A stretch of DNA of 64,000 bases from Paenibacillus thalictri (lineage in GTDB: Bacteria > Bacillota > Bacilli > Paenibacillales > NBRC-103111): the NCBI RefSeq assembly GCF_004307995.1, contig NZ_SIRE01000007.1:124001-188000 (forward strand), read 5' to 3'. The notes beneath the pieces were generated by a model, which made no database searches, was not told the DNA's origin, and saw only the letters and a program-made list of their open reading frames with translations. Each line of letters starts with the position of its first letter. The first letter of the stretch is position 1. Made by a program: the position numbers and the translations under genes. Positions 37,235 through 45,943 of the stretch are shown here, piece by piece.

Positions 37235-38095
37235 ATGGAGCTGCGGCGAATCGGGTTTATCGGACTTGGGGCCATGGGCCTGCCGATGGCCCGGAATCTG
37301 CTCAAAAGCGGCTTTGAGCTGCACATTGCGGCGCATCACCGCCGGGAGCCGGTGGAAGAGCTGAAACGGGCCGGAGCGATCGAACACGCATCCGTGCCGG
37401 AAGTGGCGGCTCAGTGCGATGCGCTCATTACGATTTTGCCCGAAGACCGGCAAGTGCGTCAGGTGCTGCTGTCGGACGGCGTACTGGAGCGGCTGCGCCC
37501 GGACGGCATGCTGATTGAAATGACGTCCGGTTCGCCGGATATGATGAAGCAGGTAGCCGGCGCATGCCGCCGGCGAGGCATGCGAGTTCTGGACGCTCCG
37601 GTGAGCGGCGGAACTGCGGGCGCGGAGAACGGCACTTTGACCGTGATGGCGGGAGGCGATGAAACGGCGTTTGAAGCCGCCAGACCGGTGCTTGAGGCGA
37701 TGGCGAAACAGATGTATCTTGTCGGCGAGGCGGGGACCGGCAAAGCGGTCAAAGCGATCAATCAGATGCTGGCGGGCGTACATATGATTGCTGCAGCGGA
37801 AGCGGCGGCGCTTGCGGAGCAGCTTGGCATCGGCAAAGATACGGTGAAGCAAGTGATCGCAAACAGCTCCGGAGCGTCGTGGATGCTGCTGAACAAGCTG
37901 GACGCGCTTGCGGACCGGTCGTTTCATCCCGGATTTAAGCTCAAGCTGATGAGGAAAGATGTGCAGATTGCGGTTTCCGAAGGCCGGGATCTGCCGCTTC
38001 CGCTTGCCTCCTTGGCGCTGCAGCTGTACAAGATTTCGGAAAAAGAGCTCGGGGAGCTTGATTTCTCGGCTGTCGGCAGAAACATGTTGTCATAA
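37235..38095 (+). CDS. NAD(P)-dependent 3-hydroxyisobutyrate-dehydrogenase-family reductase
   Basis: A 286-residue beta-hydroxyacid dehydrogenase. The dinucleotide loop is GFIGLGAMGLPMARNLLKSG, the substrate loop DAPVSGGTAGAENGTLTVM near residue 120, and the catalytic Lys lies in GTGKAVKAINQMLAG near 170. Members reduce tartronate semialdehyde, succinate semialdehyde or 3-hydroxyisobutyrate. Beside RraA aldolase-like genes a tartronate-semialdehyde-type role in sugar-acid breakdown is plausible. CGAAAGGAG precedes the ATG. Confidence 0.9.
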   Translation: MELRRIGFIGLGAMGLPMARNLLKSGFELHIAAHHRREPVEELKRAGAIEHASVPEVAAQCDALITILPEDRQVRQVLLSDGVLERLRPDGMLIEMTSGSPDMMKQVAGACRRRGMRVLDAPVSGGTAGAENGTLTVMAGGDETAFEAARPVLEAMAKQMYLVGEAGTGKAVKAINQMLAGVHMIAAAEAAALAEQLGIGKDTVKQVIANSSGASWMLLNKLDALADRSFHPGFKLKLMRKDVQIAVSEGRDLPLPLASLALQLYKISEKELGELDFSAVGRNMLS

Positions 38096-38110
38096 GAAAG
38101 GAGCATGCAT

Positions 38111-38788
38111 ATGGCTAACCACGGTTTTCGCATTTTGCCGATGAGCCGCAGACCGGAAGCCGATTTGCTCGAACGGTTTCGCGGCATTGCCACACCGCTT
38201 ATCAGCGATAATATGAACCGGCTGCAAGGAGCCTCCTACACGCTTCGTCCGATACATCAAAGCGGCAAATTGCTCGGCACGGCGTTTACAGTCAAAACAA
38301 GAGCGGGAGACAACCTGCTGGTGCATAAAGCGATCGATCTTGCCGAACCTGGCGACGTTATCGTCGTGGATGCGGGAGGCGATATGACCCAGGCCATCAT
38401 CGGCGAAATTATGATGCGGCTGGCGATCAAAAAGGGTCTCGCCGGTTATGTGATCGACGGTGCGGTGCGGGATACGGCGGCGTTTTACGAGGGCGATTTT
38501 CCCTGCTTTGCAAAAGGCGCGGCACATCGCGGCCCATACAAGGAAGGGCCGGGAGAAATCAACGTGCCGGTGACAATCGGCGGCATGGTTGTTCATCCGG
38601 GGGACATCATCATCGGAGACGAAGATGGAATAGTCGCTGTTCCGTTGGACGAAGCCCGGACGATCGGCGAACTGGCGATAGCGCAGCAGCAGCGGGAACG
38701 AGCGATTTTCGAAACGATCGCCGCCGGGACGATCGACCGCAGCTGGATCGATGAGACGTTGCGCAAAAAAGGTTGTGAATTCCCGTGA
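38111..38788 (+). CDS. RraA-family protein, paralogue 3
   Basis: A 225-residue RraA-family protein of the shorter, classical type, clearly different from the two upstream paralogues. Motifs: GDVIVVDAGGDMTQAIIG, the Arg-Asp in VIDGAVRDTAAF, and PGDIIIGDEDGIVAVPL. This form is closest to HMG/oxaloacetate aldolase-decarboxylases. ATG 38111 has AAAGGAG 7 bases upstream; ATG 38105 is too close. Its stop overlaps the GTG start of the next gene. Confidence 0.87.
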   Translation: MANHGFRILPMSRRPEADLLERFRGIATPLISDNMNRLQGASYTLRPIHQSGKLLGTAFTVKTRAGDNLLVHKAIDLAEPGDVIVVDAGGDMTQAIIGEIMMRLAIKKGLAGYVIDGAVRDTAAFYEGDFPCFAKGAAHRGPYKEGPGEINVPVTIGGMVVHPGDIIIGDEDGIVAVPLDEARTIGELAIAQQQRERAIFETIAAGTIDRSWIDETLRKKGCEFP

Positions 38789-39840
38789 ACAGCCGCACAT
38801 ACAACGCAGCCGGATTGCAGCATTTTTGCGCGTCTTTGTTCAGCAGGGCCGGAGTGCCGGCCGGGGACGCGAAGATTATCGCGGAATCGCTTGTCGGGGC
38901 CGATCTTCGCGGCGTCGATTCGCACGGAGTGGTGCGGACGGATATCTATATGCGCAGGCTGGAAGCGGGTATGATGAACACCGACGGGCATATGCCGGTT
39001 CGGCAGGACGGACCGGTCACGCTGCTTGACGGGAACAACCATTTTGGCGCTGTCGTCGGCACGAAAGCGTTGGGGCTTTCCTTGCAGGGGGCAAAGCAGT
39101 TCGGGAATGCGGTGGTTGGCGTGAAGGGCTCGAACCATTTTGGCACATGCGCTTATTATTTGCTGCAGGCCGTGCAGCAGAACGTCGTCATGATGATTTT
39201 GTCCAACGCTTCGCAAACGATGCCGCCTACCGGGGGAATTCGCCCGTTTATCGGCACGAATCCTTTCTCGATCGGCGTTCCGGCAGGCAATCGCATTCCA
39301 TTTGTGCTTGATATGGCGACAAGCGTGGTGGCGCGGGGCAAAATTATCGTCGCAGCGCAAAAAGGCGAGTCCATACCCGAAGGTTGGGCGCTCGACCGGC
39401 ACGGCAACATGACGACGGACGCCAAAGCGGCGCTGGAAGGCTCCGTGCTGCCGGTCGGTGGGGCCAAAGGTTACGGCATATCGATGTTCATCGATATTTT
39501 GTGCGGCGTTTTGACCGGCGCGGGTTTCGGCAAATATGTCAACAACATGTATGAGAATTGGCAAGAGCCACAAAATGTCGGCCACTTTTTTATCGCGATA
39601 GATATTTCCAGGTTTATGCCGGTTGAGCAGTTTAAGGCGCGAATGGATACGTATTTGGAAGAGATCAAATCGGAGCCTAAGGCTCCCGGCGTCGAAGAAA
39701 TTTTAATTCCGGGCGAGCTGGAGCACCGCTGCACGCTGGAAAGGCTGGAAAAAGGCATCCGGCTGCCGGAGTCGGTGGAACGCGAGCTCGTGGATTGGGG
39801 TAGCCGTTACCAGGTGGATTTGGCGCAAGCGCTGCTATAG
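38785..39840 (+). CDS. Ldh2/malate-L-lactate-dehydrogenase-family oxidoreductase
   Basis: A 351-residue NAD(P)-dependent dehydrogenase of the AllD/YlbC/ComC type. Seen: LRGVDSHGVVRTDIYMRRLE with the catalytic His, DGNNHFGAVVGTKA, KGSNHFGTCAYYLLQA, GTNPFSIGVPAGNRIPFVLD and PVGGAKGYGISMFIDILCG. Such enzymes oxidise 2-hydroxy acids such as ureidoglycolate, sulfolactate or 2,3-diketogulonate. GTG 38785 overlaps the upstream stop (GTGA), so it is translationally coupled to the RraA protein, suggesting consecutive steps. Confidence 0.9.
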   Translation: MNSRTYNAAGLQHFCASLFSRAGVPAGDAKIIAESLVGADLRGVDSHGVVRTDIYMRRLEAGMMNTDGHMPVRQDGPVTLLDGNNHFGAVVGTKALGLSLQGAKQFGNAVVGVKGSNHFGTCAYYLLQAVQQNVVMMILSNASQTMPPTGGIRPFIGTNPFSIGVPAGNRIPFVLDMATSVVARGKIIVAAQKGESIPEGWALDRHGNMTTDAKAALEGSVLPVGGAKGYGISMFIDILCGVLTGAGFGKYVNNMYENWQEPQNVGHFFIAIDISRFMPVEQFKARMDTYLEEIKSEPKAPGVEEILIPGELEHRCTLERLEKGIRLPESVERELVDWGSRYQVDLAQALL

Positions 39841-39892
39841 CGCCGGATCTGTCTTCATGCAAATGGATTTTGACGGAGAGGAAGATCAACGG

Positions 39893-41080
39893 ATGAGCAT
39901 ACATCGCATTTTTCGCTACGAGCTGCCGACGGCGATTCAATTCGGAGTCGGCGCTGTGCAGGATTTGGCGGTTCACGTAAAAAAGCTGAACGGGACAAAG
40001 GTGCTGCTTGTCTCCGACCCCGGCGTGCAAAAAGCGGGAATGACCGGGCGGTTGGAGCAGGCGCTGCGCACCGGCGGCGTTCCTTATACGCTGTATAACG
40101 ACATTGAACCGGAGCCGGACATTGAGGGCGTGATGAGGGGAACTTTGCTTGCCAAAAGCGAAAGCTGCGACTGCATTGTCGGTGTGGGCGGAGGGAGCGC
40201 GCTCGACACGGCCAAGGCGATTGGCCTGATGATGGCAAACGAAGGGCATATTCGCGACTACGTGGGCATCAATATTGTGCCGAAAAAAGGCGCTCCCGTC
40301 ATCGCCTTGCCGACAACGGCCGGCACGGGCAGCGAGCTGACGATTTGGTCCGTGCTGTCGGATAAACAAGCGAAGGTCAAGCTGAGCGTCGGCAGCCCTT
40401 ACAACTGCCCGGATTTGGCGATTTGCGACCCGGAGCTGACGTTGTCCTTGCCTGCGCACGTGACGGCCGCTACCGGCATGGATGCGCTGACGCATGCGCT
40501 CGAATCGTTCGTGAACAAGGCAACCCAGCCGATCTCGGAAGGCATGTCCTTGCAGGCGATGAAGCTGATCGCGCGCAGCTTGCGGACAGCGGTATTCCAA
40601 GGGGAAAATCTCGAAGCCAGGTACGATATGCTGATGGCCAGCCTGATTGCGGCCATGGCGTTTAATCCGACCCGGCTGGGGCTTGCGCACGCGCTGGCCA
40701 TTCCGCTTGGCGCCCACTTTAAAATTCCGCACGGCACGGTTAATGCGATATTGCTGCCGGAAGTGATGGAGTTTAATTTGCGGGGCAACCTGTCCAAATT
40801 CAAGGAAATCGCGCAAATTTTCGGCATGCCTGTGGACGGCAGATCGCCGACGGATGCGGCCGAACAGGCGGTTGTTGCGGTGAGGCGGCTGAAACAGGAC
40901 GTCGGCATCACGCAAACGTTATCCGATTACGGCGTGACGGAAGCGGACCTGGGTTATATCGCGGAAGAAGCGATGACCTCCGGCAATGTGCCGGTAAACC
41001 CGGTACAGCCGACGCCCCACGATCTGCAGCAAATATGCCGGGCGGCAATGCGCCTTCGGAAGGAGGACGCCGGAGCATGA
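39893..41080 (+). CDS. Iron-containing alcohol dehydrogenase
   Basis: A 395-residue group III alcohol dehydrogenase. NAD-binding GVGGGSALDTAKAIGL near residue 100, then PTTAGTGSELTIWSV, and the iron ligands in GMDALTHALESFV and the His-rich GLAHALAIPLGAHFKIPHG. It would interconvert an alcohol and an aldehyde or ketone; the aldehyde dehydrogenase encoded next, overlapping by 4 bases, would take the aldehyde further. GGAGAGG precedes ATG 39893. Confidence 0.93.
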   Translation: MSIHRIFRYELPTAIQFGVGAVQDLAVHVKKLNGTKVLLVSDPGVQKAGMTGRLEQALRTGGVPYTLYNDIEPEPDIEGVMRGTLLAKSESCDCIVGVGGGSALDTAKAIGLMMANEGHIRDYVGINIVPKKGAPVIALPTTAGTGSELTIWSVLSDKQAKVKLSVGSPYNCPDLAICDPELTLSLPAHVTAATGMDALTHALESFVNKATQPISEGMSLQAMKLIARSLRTAVFQGENLEARYDMLMASLIAAMAFNPTRLGLAHALAIPLGAHFKIPHGTVNAILLPEVMEFNLRGNLSKFKEIAQIFGMPVDGRSPTDAAEQAVVAVRRLKQDVGITQTLSDYGVTEADLGYIAEEAMTSGNVPVNPVQPTPHDLQQICRAAMRLRKEDAGA

Positions 41081-42666
41081 GCGAAAATGCGATGAGGGAC
41101 TGGCTTGAGCGGCATTCGGGACCGGCCCGGATCCACGGCAATTTTATCGGCGGAGCATGGCGGCAGAGCGCTAGCGGCGCTACGTATCCGCTGTATGAAG
41201 CTGCGCTTGCGGGCCGGCAGCTCGGATCGTTCGCCGACTCGGACGAAAGCGATGTGGATGCGGCCGTCAGCGCAGCGGACGAAGCGTTTCGCACATGGAG
41301 GAACAGCTCCGCGATGACGCGCTCCGGCATTTTATTCCGGTTTGCCGAGCTGCTAGAGAAAAACAAAGAACAGCTTGCTTTTATGTTGTCCGCCGAGCAG
41401 GGTAAGGTGCTTGCCGAGTCGTACGGCGAGGTGCAGCGGGCGGCGAACGAAGCGCGCTTTAACGCCGGGGAAGCGCTGCGTGTGGACGGCGGGACGCTGC
41501 CCAGCGAAAACGGAGCGTTTCGCGCGGAGATCGTTCGCTTCCCGATCGGCGTTGTTGCGGCGATTGCGCCGTGGAATTTTCCGGTCGTCACGCCTGTCCG
41601 CAAAATCGCCCCGGCGCTGGCTTACGGCTGCACCGTCGTATATAAACCCGCTTCCGCGACGCCGTGGACTTCCGTCAAGCTGATGGAGCTGCTGGCCGAA
41701 GCGGGGGTTCCCGGCGGCGTGGTGAACCTTGTGACCGGTTCGGGCGGCAAAGTCGGCGACCCGCTGGTTGCCCATCCGCTGGTCAAAGGCATCAGCTTTA
41801 CCGGATCAACCGCGCTTGGCCTGCGCATCAACGAAACGGCAGCCCGGCGCCTAGCCAAAACGCAGCTTGAGCTGGGCGGCAAAAATGCCGCTCTGGTGCT
41901 GGATTATGGCGATTTACATGAAGCCGCCGGGCAAATCGTTAGCGCCGCCTTCGCCTGCAGCGGGCAAAGATGCACGGCGATCAGCCGGGTGATCGTGCTG
42001 AAGCGGCAAGCGCCGGAGCTGATCCGCCTGCTTGTCGAGAAGCTGAGCGCCTTGCGGCTTGGTCCGGCTTGGGCGGAGGGAGCGCAGATGGGGCCGCTGA
42101 TCGACAAACGCCACTGCGAGTCGGTTATGCGTTACATCGAGCTCGGCAAACAAGAGGGAGCCACGTTGGCTCTCGGCGGAACAAGAGTGTTTCCGTACCC
42201 GGAAAGCGGAGCGGGTGGTCAAGACAGCGGAGGCTGGGACCATAACATGGGACGCAGGGGCGCTGCAGGCGCAGGCGGCGAGACGGAAGACGCCGAACAA
42301 GGCGGTTATTATATCGCGCCAACGTTGTTTACAGACGTGAGCAGAGATATGCGTATCGCGCGGGAAGAAATATTCGGCCCGGTGCTGACCGTGCTGGAAG
42401 CGGAACATCTCGACGAAGCGGTTGAGCTTGCTAACGGCACCGAATATGGTCTTGCGGCGGCGGTATTTACCGACAGCGTACATACGGCCCATCGGCTGGC
42501 GACGGAATTGGAATGCGGCATGATTCATCTCAATCATGGGACGGCCAGCCAAATCCATGTTCCTTTCGGAGGCCTGAAGCAATCCGGCTTCGGCGCTTAT
42601 TCGATCGGCCATTCCAATCAGGAGTTTTTTACCGGCATGAAAGCCGTCTATGTGAGGGGCAATTAA
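41077..42666 (+). CDS. Aldehyde dehydrogenase with Gly-rich insert
   Basis: A 529-residue NAD(P)-dependent aldehyde dehydrogenase. Signatures: APWNFPVVTPVRKIAPAL, GSTALGLRINETAARRL, the general base in LELGGKNAAL and the catalytic Cys in FACSGQRCTAISRV. PLIDKRH and EIFGPVLTV follow. Usual length is 475-500; the excess is a low-complexity insert rich in Gly, Glu and Asp after ALGGTRVFPYPESG (residues about 370-408), in a surface loop before GGYYIAPTLF. ATG 41077 overlaps the upstream stop and follows GGAGG. Substrate unknown. Confidence 0.93.
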   Translation: MSENAMRDWLERHSGPARIHGNFIGGAWRQSASGATYPLYEAALAGRQLGSFADSDESDVDAAVSAADEAFRTWRNSSAMTRSGILFRFAELLEKNKEQLAFMLSAEQGKVLAESYGEVQRAANEARFNAGEALRVDGGTLPSENGAFRAEIVRFPIGVVAAIAPWNFPVVTPVRKIAPALAYGCTVVYKPASATPWTSVKLMELLAEAGVPGGVVNLVTGSGGKVGDPLVAHPLVKGISFTGSTALGLRINETAARRLAKTQLELGGKNAALVLDYGDLHEAAGQIVSAAFACSGQRCTAISRVIVLKRQAPELIRLLVEKLSALRLGPAWAEGAQMGPLIDKRHCESVMRYIELGKQEGATLALGGTRVFPYPESGAGGQDSGGWDHNMGRRGAAGAGGETEDAEQGGYYIAPTLFTDVSRDMRIAREEIFGPVLTVLEAEHLDEAVELANGTEYGLAAAVFTDSVHTAHRLATELECGMIHLNHGTASQIHVPFGGLKQSGFGAYSIGHSNQEFFTGMKAVYVRGN

Positions 42667-42705
42667 CCTGCTGTTCTTAACCTGACAACAACGAGGGGAT
42701 GAAAG

Positions 42706-43275
42706 ATGAGGATTGCGCTGGGAAGCGATCATTGCGGTTATGAAATGAAGGTTGCGCTGCTGCCGGTTCTGCAAAAACTGAGCAGTGAGATTGCCGATTT
42801 CGGCTGCGGTTCGACGGAGCCGGTCGATTTTCCGGACATCGCCCGCAGCGTCTGCGATGCGGTGCGAAGCGGCCGATTTGCACGCGGCATCATGGTATGT
42901 GGCACCGGGGTAGGCGCGGCGATCGCCGCCAACAAAATTCCCGGCATTCGCGCCGCCGTTTGCCACGACGTCCATTCCGCGCATCAATGTGTGGAGCACG
43001 ATGATGTGAACGTGATGTGCATCGGAGCGCAAATTATCGGACCGTGGCTTGCTGAAGATTTGGTCAAAGCTTTCTTGCAGGCCGAGTTCAGCACGGAGGA
43101 GCAGTTTCGCCGCAGAGTCGCCAAGCTGCGCCGGCTTGAGCTGAGTGCGGCCGAAGAACTGCAGCCGGATTTGGGGCGATTTGAGTCGTCGGAGAAGGAA
43201 CCAACGGACATCGGCAATCCGGCACAAACGAGGCCGCTGAAAGCGCAGGAAAACGGAAGACAAGGGGAGAGTTGA
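42706..43275 (+). CDS. RpiB/LacA/LacB-family sugar-phosphate isomerase
   Basis: A 189-residue isomerase. Family motifs: IALGSDHCGYEMKVAL, IADFGCGS, RGIMVCGTGVGAAIAANKIP with the active-site Cys, CHDVHSAHQCVEHDDVNVMC and GAQIIGP. RpiB proteins are about 145-150 residues; the extra 40 C-terminal residues are charged and look disordered. It isomerises a ribose-, galactose- or similar sugar phosphate and sits in the sugar catabolic block just before the sugar ABC transporter. Confidence 0.92.
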   Translation: MRIALGSDHCGYEMKVALLPVLQKLSSEIADFGCGSTEPVDFPDIARSVCDAVRSGRFARGIMVCGTGVGAAIAANKIPGIRAAVCHDVHSAHQCVEHDDVNVMCIGAQIIGPWLAEDLVKAFLQAEFSTEEQFRRRVAKLRRLELSAAEELQPDLGRFESSEKEPTDIGNPAQTRPLKAQENGRQGES

Positions 43276-43329
43276 CAGCCTGTGCATTCACCGCCGGTTT
43301 TCTATTGAAAACTTTTAGGAGGGGTTCCA

Positions 43330-44718
43330 TTGAAAAAAATGAAAGCGGTTTTTTCCGTATTGGCTTCCGTTATTTTTGTATCCGGCTTGACGGCCTGCGG
43401 CGGAGGTTCCGCCCCTGCGCCTGCAGCGCCGGCCGCTTCCGGGGGAACCGGTTCCGCGAGCACCCCGGCAGCTCCGGCGTCTCCCGCTCCTGCGCCAGCT
43501 CCGGCCGAAGCCAAAAAGCAGGATCCGGTATCGATCCGGTTCGCCTGGTGGGGCGACGGCAAACGGCATGAGAAATACAATGCGATCGCCGATCTGTATG
43601 AGAAGCAGCATCCCAATGTCAAAATCGTCAGAGAGTTCGGTTCCTTTAACGATTATTGGGATAAACTGGCCACGCAAACCGCGGGTAACAACGCGCCCGA
43701 CGTTATCGGCATGCATGCCACTTATGTGGCCGATTATGCTCGGCGCAATACGCTGATCGATCTGGGACCGTATGTCACCAGCGGGGCGATCAATCTGAAG
43801 GATTTCCCGCCGGCGGTTCAGGAGGCCGGCAAGGTCAACGGCAAAACGGTGATGGTCGCGCAGGGCGTCACGATGACCGGCTGGAATTACAACAGTGCGA
43901 TGTTTGACAAATTGGGCGTAAAGTATCCCGACTACAACTGGACGTGGGACGACTTTAAGGCGAAAGCCGCCGAGCTGCAAAAAGCGATCAAAGATAACGG
44001 GGTGTGGGCTTCGGTCGACGGCAGCAACGATATTACCGGCGTGCAAGTGTTCGCCCGGCAGCGGGGCAAAGACCTGTTTAACGCCGAAGGCAAGCTCGGC
44101 GTAAATAAAGACGACATGGTCGCGTGGTTCTCGCTTTGGGACCAGCTGCGCAAGGCAAAGATGATTCCCGATGCGGCAACGACCGAACAATATATCAACG
44201 TATCGCTGGACCAGGGATTGTTCGTCAAAGGCAAAGTCGCTCTTGCCGTCTTCCCGTTTAACCAAATTCCGCTGTACCAAAACTACATCAAGGACGGTGA
44301 AGTCCGCGCCCTTCGCAGGCCGCTTGACCCGCAAGGGAAAGAAGGGGAGTTTATCGAAGGCGCCTATCTCGCGGTAACAAGCTCATCCAAAAATCCGAAA
44401 GAAGCCGCCGACTTCATTAACTTTTTCGTCAACAACGAAGAGGTCGTGAAAATATTCAAGCTGGAGCAAGGCGCGCTTGGCTCAAGCAAAGCCAACGATT
44501 TGATTAAGCCGCTGCTTTCGCCGCCCGAGCAAAAAACGATCGATGCGATCCAAACAAGCTTAAAAACCGCAGGCCAGCTGCCGCTTCCTCCTGCCGGTCA
44601 AGGGGCTGTGCGCACGCTGCTGGTGGAAACCGCCCAATCGATCGCTTTCGGCCAATCGACGATTGAGAAGGGCGCGCAGGATTTTGTCGACAAAGCGGCG
44701 GCGATTTTAAACAAGTAG
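43330..44718 (+). CDS. Sugar ABC transporter substrate-binding lipoprotein
   Basis: A 462-residue family-1 solute-binding protein. Signal peptide with lipobox L-T-A-C and Cys at residue 23, then an Ala/Pro/Ser linker, then the binding domain starting IRFAWWGDGKRHEKYNAIAD. Motifs such as DVIGMHATYVADYARRNTLI are typical of carbohydrate-binding members. The gene starts at TTG 43330 behind AGGAGGGG; ATG 43339 is the alternative. A large palindromic element separates it from the permease genes. Confidence 0.94.
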   Translation: MKKMKAVFSVLASVIFVSGLTACGGGSAPAPAAPAASGGTGSASTPAAPASPAPAPAPAEAKKQDPVSIRFAWWGDGKRHEKYNAIADLYEKQHPNVKIVREFGSFNDYWDKLATQTAGNNAPDVIGMHATYVADYARRNTLIDLGPYVTSGAINLKDFPPAVQEAGKVNGKTVMVAQGVTMTGWNYNSAMFDKLGVKYPDYNWTWDDFKAKAAELQKAIKDNGVWASVDGSNDITGVQVFARQRGKDLFNAEGKLGVNKDDMVAWFSLWDQLRKAKMIPDAATTEQYINVSLDQGLFVKGKVALAVFPFNQIPLYQNYIKDGEVRALRRPLDPQGKEGEFIEGAYLAVTSSSKNPKEAADFINFFVNNEEVVKIFKLEQGALGSSKANDLIKPLLSPPEQKTIDAIQTSLKTAGQLPLPPAGQGAVRTLLVETAQSIAFGQSTIEKGAQDFVDKAAAILNK

Positions 44719-44760
44719 CGGACGTGTAAGCGGAAATTTATTTTGCGGGCGGATGGAAAC

Positions 44761-44957
44761 GACGCCTCCCGGACGGGGAGGCCACTGATAAAGTGAGAGC
44801 TGCATGAGCGAATCATACTTACGATCGCCAATTGTCCCCGAATTTCTTGAATGATATCTGCTGCAGCTGGTGAAATTCGGGGACAAAAGCGAACGCTGGC
44901 GCTTCTCCAGCATGATTTCGCTCACTTAAGCTGCTTTTTCAGTGGCCCTCCCGGATG
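44761..44957. repeat. Large nested palindrome between binding-protein and permease genes (family C)
   Basis: Outer arms GGGGAGGCCACTGATAAA (about 44775) and TTTTTCAGTGGCCCTCCC (44935); inner perfect arms TTGTCCCCGAATTTC (44832) and GAAATTCGGGGACAA (44872); GCATGAGCGAA faces TTCGCTCAC between them. The whole 197 bases can fold into one long cruciform or RNA hairpin. Its sequence differs from families A and B. It encodes no protein. Confidence 0.75.
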
Positions 44958-45040
44958 GGGCGGGGCTTCTCCGGCTTCTCCTGCTTTCTCCGGCGGTGCG
45001 GTATAAGTCGCCGTTCGCCCGCAGTGTTGGGAGTGAATGT

Positions 45041-45931
45041 ATGAATGCCATAAAAACCTTTTGCAAAAACAACTGGGTCGGCTATTTGTTTATAACCCCT
45101 TGGCTGGCCGGTTTAATCGGCTTAAGCGCCTTCCCGATGGGTTTTTCGCTGTATCTCGCCTTTACCAAATACGATTTGTTTTCGGCGCCGAAATGGATCG
45201 GGCTGGCCAATTTCATCGAAATGTTTCATGACAAAAAATATATGACAAGCGTCAGCGTAACGTTGAAGTATGTATTTTTCAGCGTGCCTCTTGCACTCGC
45301 CTTCGCTTTGTCGATCGCGCTGCTGTTGAACCGCGGAATCAGGGGCCTTCGGGTGTACAGGGCGATCTACTATGTGCCTTCCCTGTTCGGAGGCAGCGTA
45401 GCGATTGCGCTGTTGTGGCGGCAAATATTCGGCGGCGACGGCCTGATCAACGGCATATTGCGCTCCTTCGGCCAAGAGGGCATGAACTGGATCGCGACGC
45501 CAAGCACGGCGCTGTATACGCTGGTCATTTTGGCGGTATGGCAGTTCGGCTCGTCGATGGTCATTTTCCTGGCGGGCCTCAAGCAGATTCCCGGAGATTT
45601 GTACGAATCGGCGACGATCGACGGAGCAGGCCGAATGCGGCAGTTCACAAGCATCACGTTTCCGATGCTGACGCCGATCATTTTTTTTAACCTGGTAATG
45701 CAGATCATTCATGCCTTTCAAGCGTTTACGTCGGCTTATATCGTCAGCGGCGGCTCGGGCGGACCGCTGAACTCGACGCTGTATTACACGTTGTACCTTT
45801 ACCAGAAGGGCTTCGCCCAGTTCGAGATGGGGTATGCGGCGGCGATGGCTTGGCTGCTGCTGCTGACGATCGCGCTGATTACTTCGCTCATTTTCGTGAC
45901 ATCCGGCAAATGGGTGTATTATCAAGAATAG
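45041..45931 (+). CDS. Sugar ABC transporter permease (MalF/UgpA type)
   Basis: A 296-residue six-helix permease. Start NNWVGYLFITPWLAGLIG, with the cytoplasmic EAA loop QIPGDLYESATIDGAGRMRQ and TFPMLTPIIFF following. ATG 45041 has GGGAGTG upstream; the longer open frame belongs to the palindrome region. It forms the channel with the next gene. No ATPase gene is nearby; such operons usually share an MsmX-type ATPase encoded elsewhere. Confidence 0.93.
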   Translation: MNAIKTFCKNNWVGYLFITPWLAGLIGLSAFPMGFSLYLAFTKYDLFSAPKWIGLANFIEMFHDKKYMTSVSVTLKYVFFSVPLALAFALSIALLLNRGIRGLRVYRAIYYVPSLFGGSVAIALLWRQIFGGDGLINGILRSFGQEGMNWIATPSTALYTLVILAVWQFGSSMVIFLAGLKQIPGDLYESATIDGAGRMRQFTSITFPMLTPIIFFNLVMQIIHAFQAFTSAYIVSGGSGGPLNSTLYYTLYLYQKGFAQFEMGYAAAMAWLLLLTIALITSLIFVTSGKWVYYQE

Positions 45932-45943
45932 AGGTGATTCCCT

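Noticed and set aside
41914-43287. 457-codon open frame on the minus strand
   Set aside because: Antisense to aldehyde dehydrogenase and the isomerase; no recognisable protein features.
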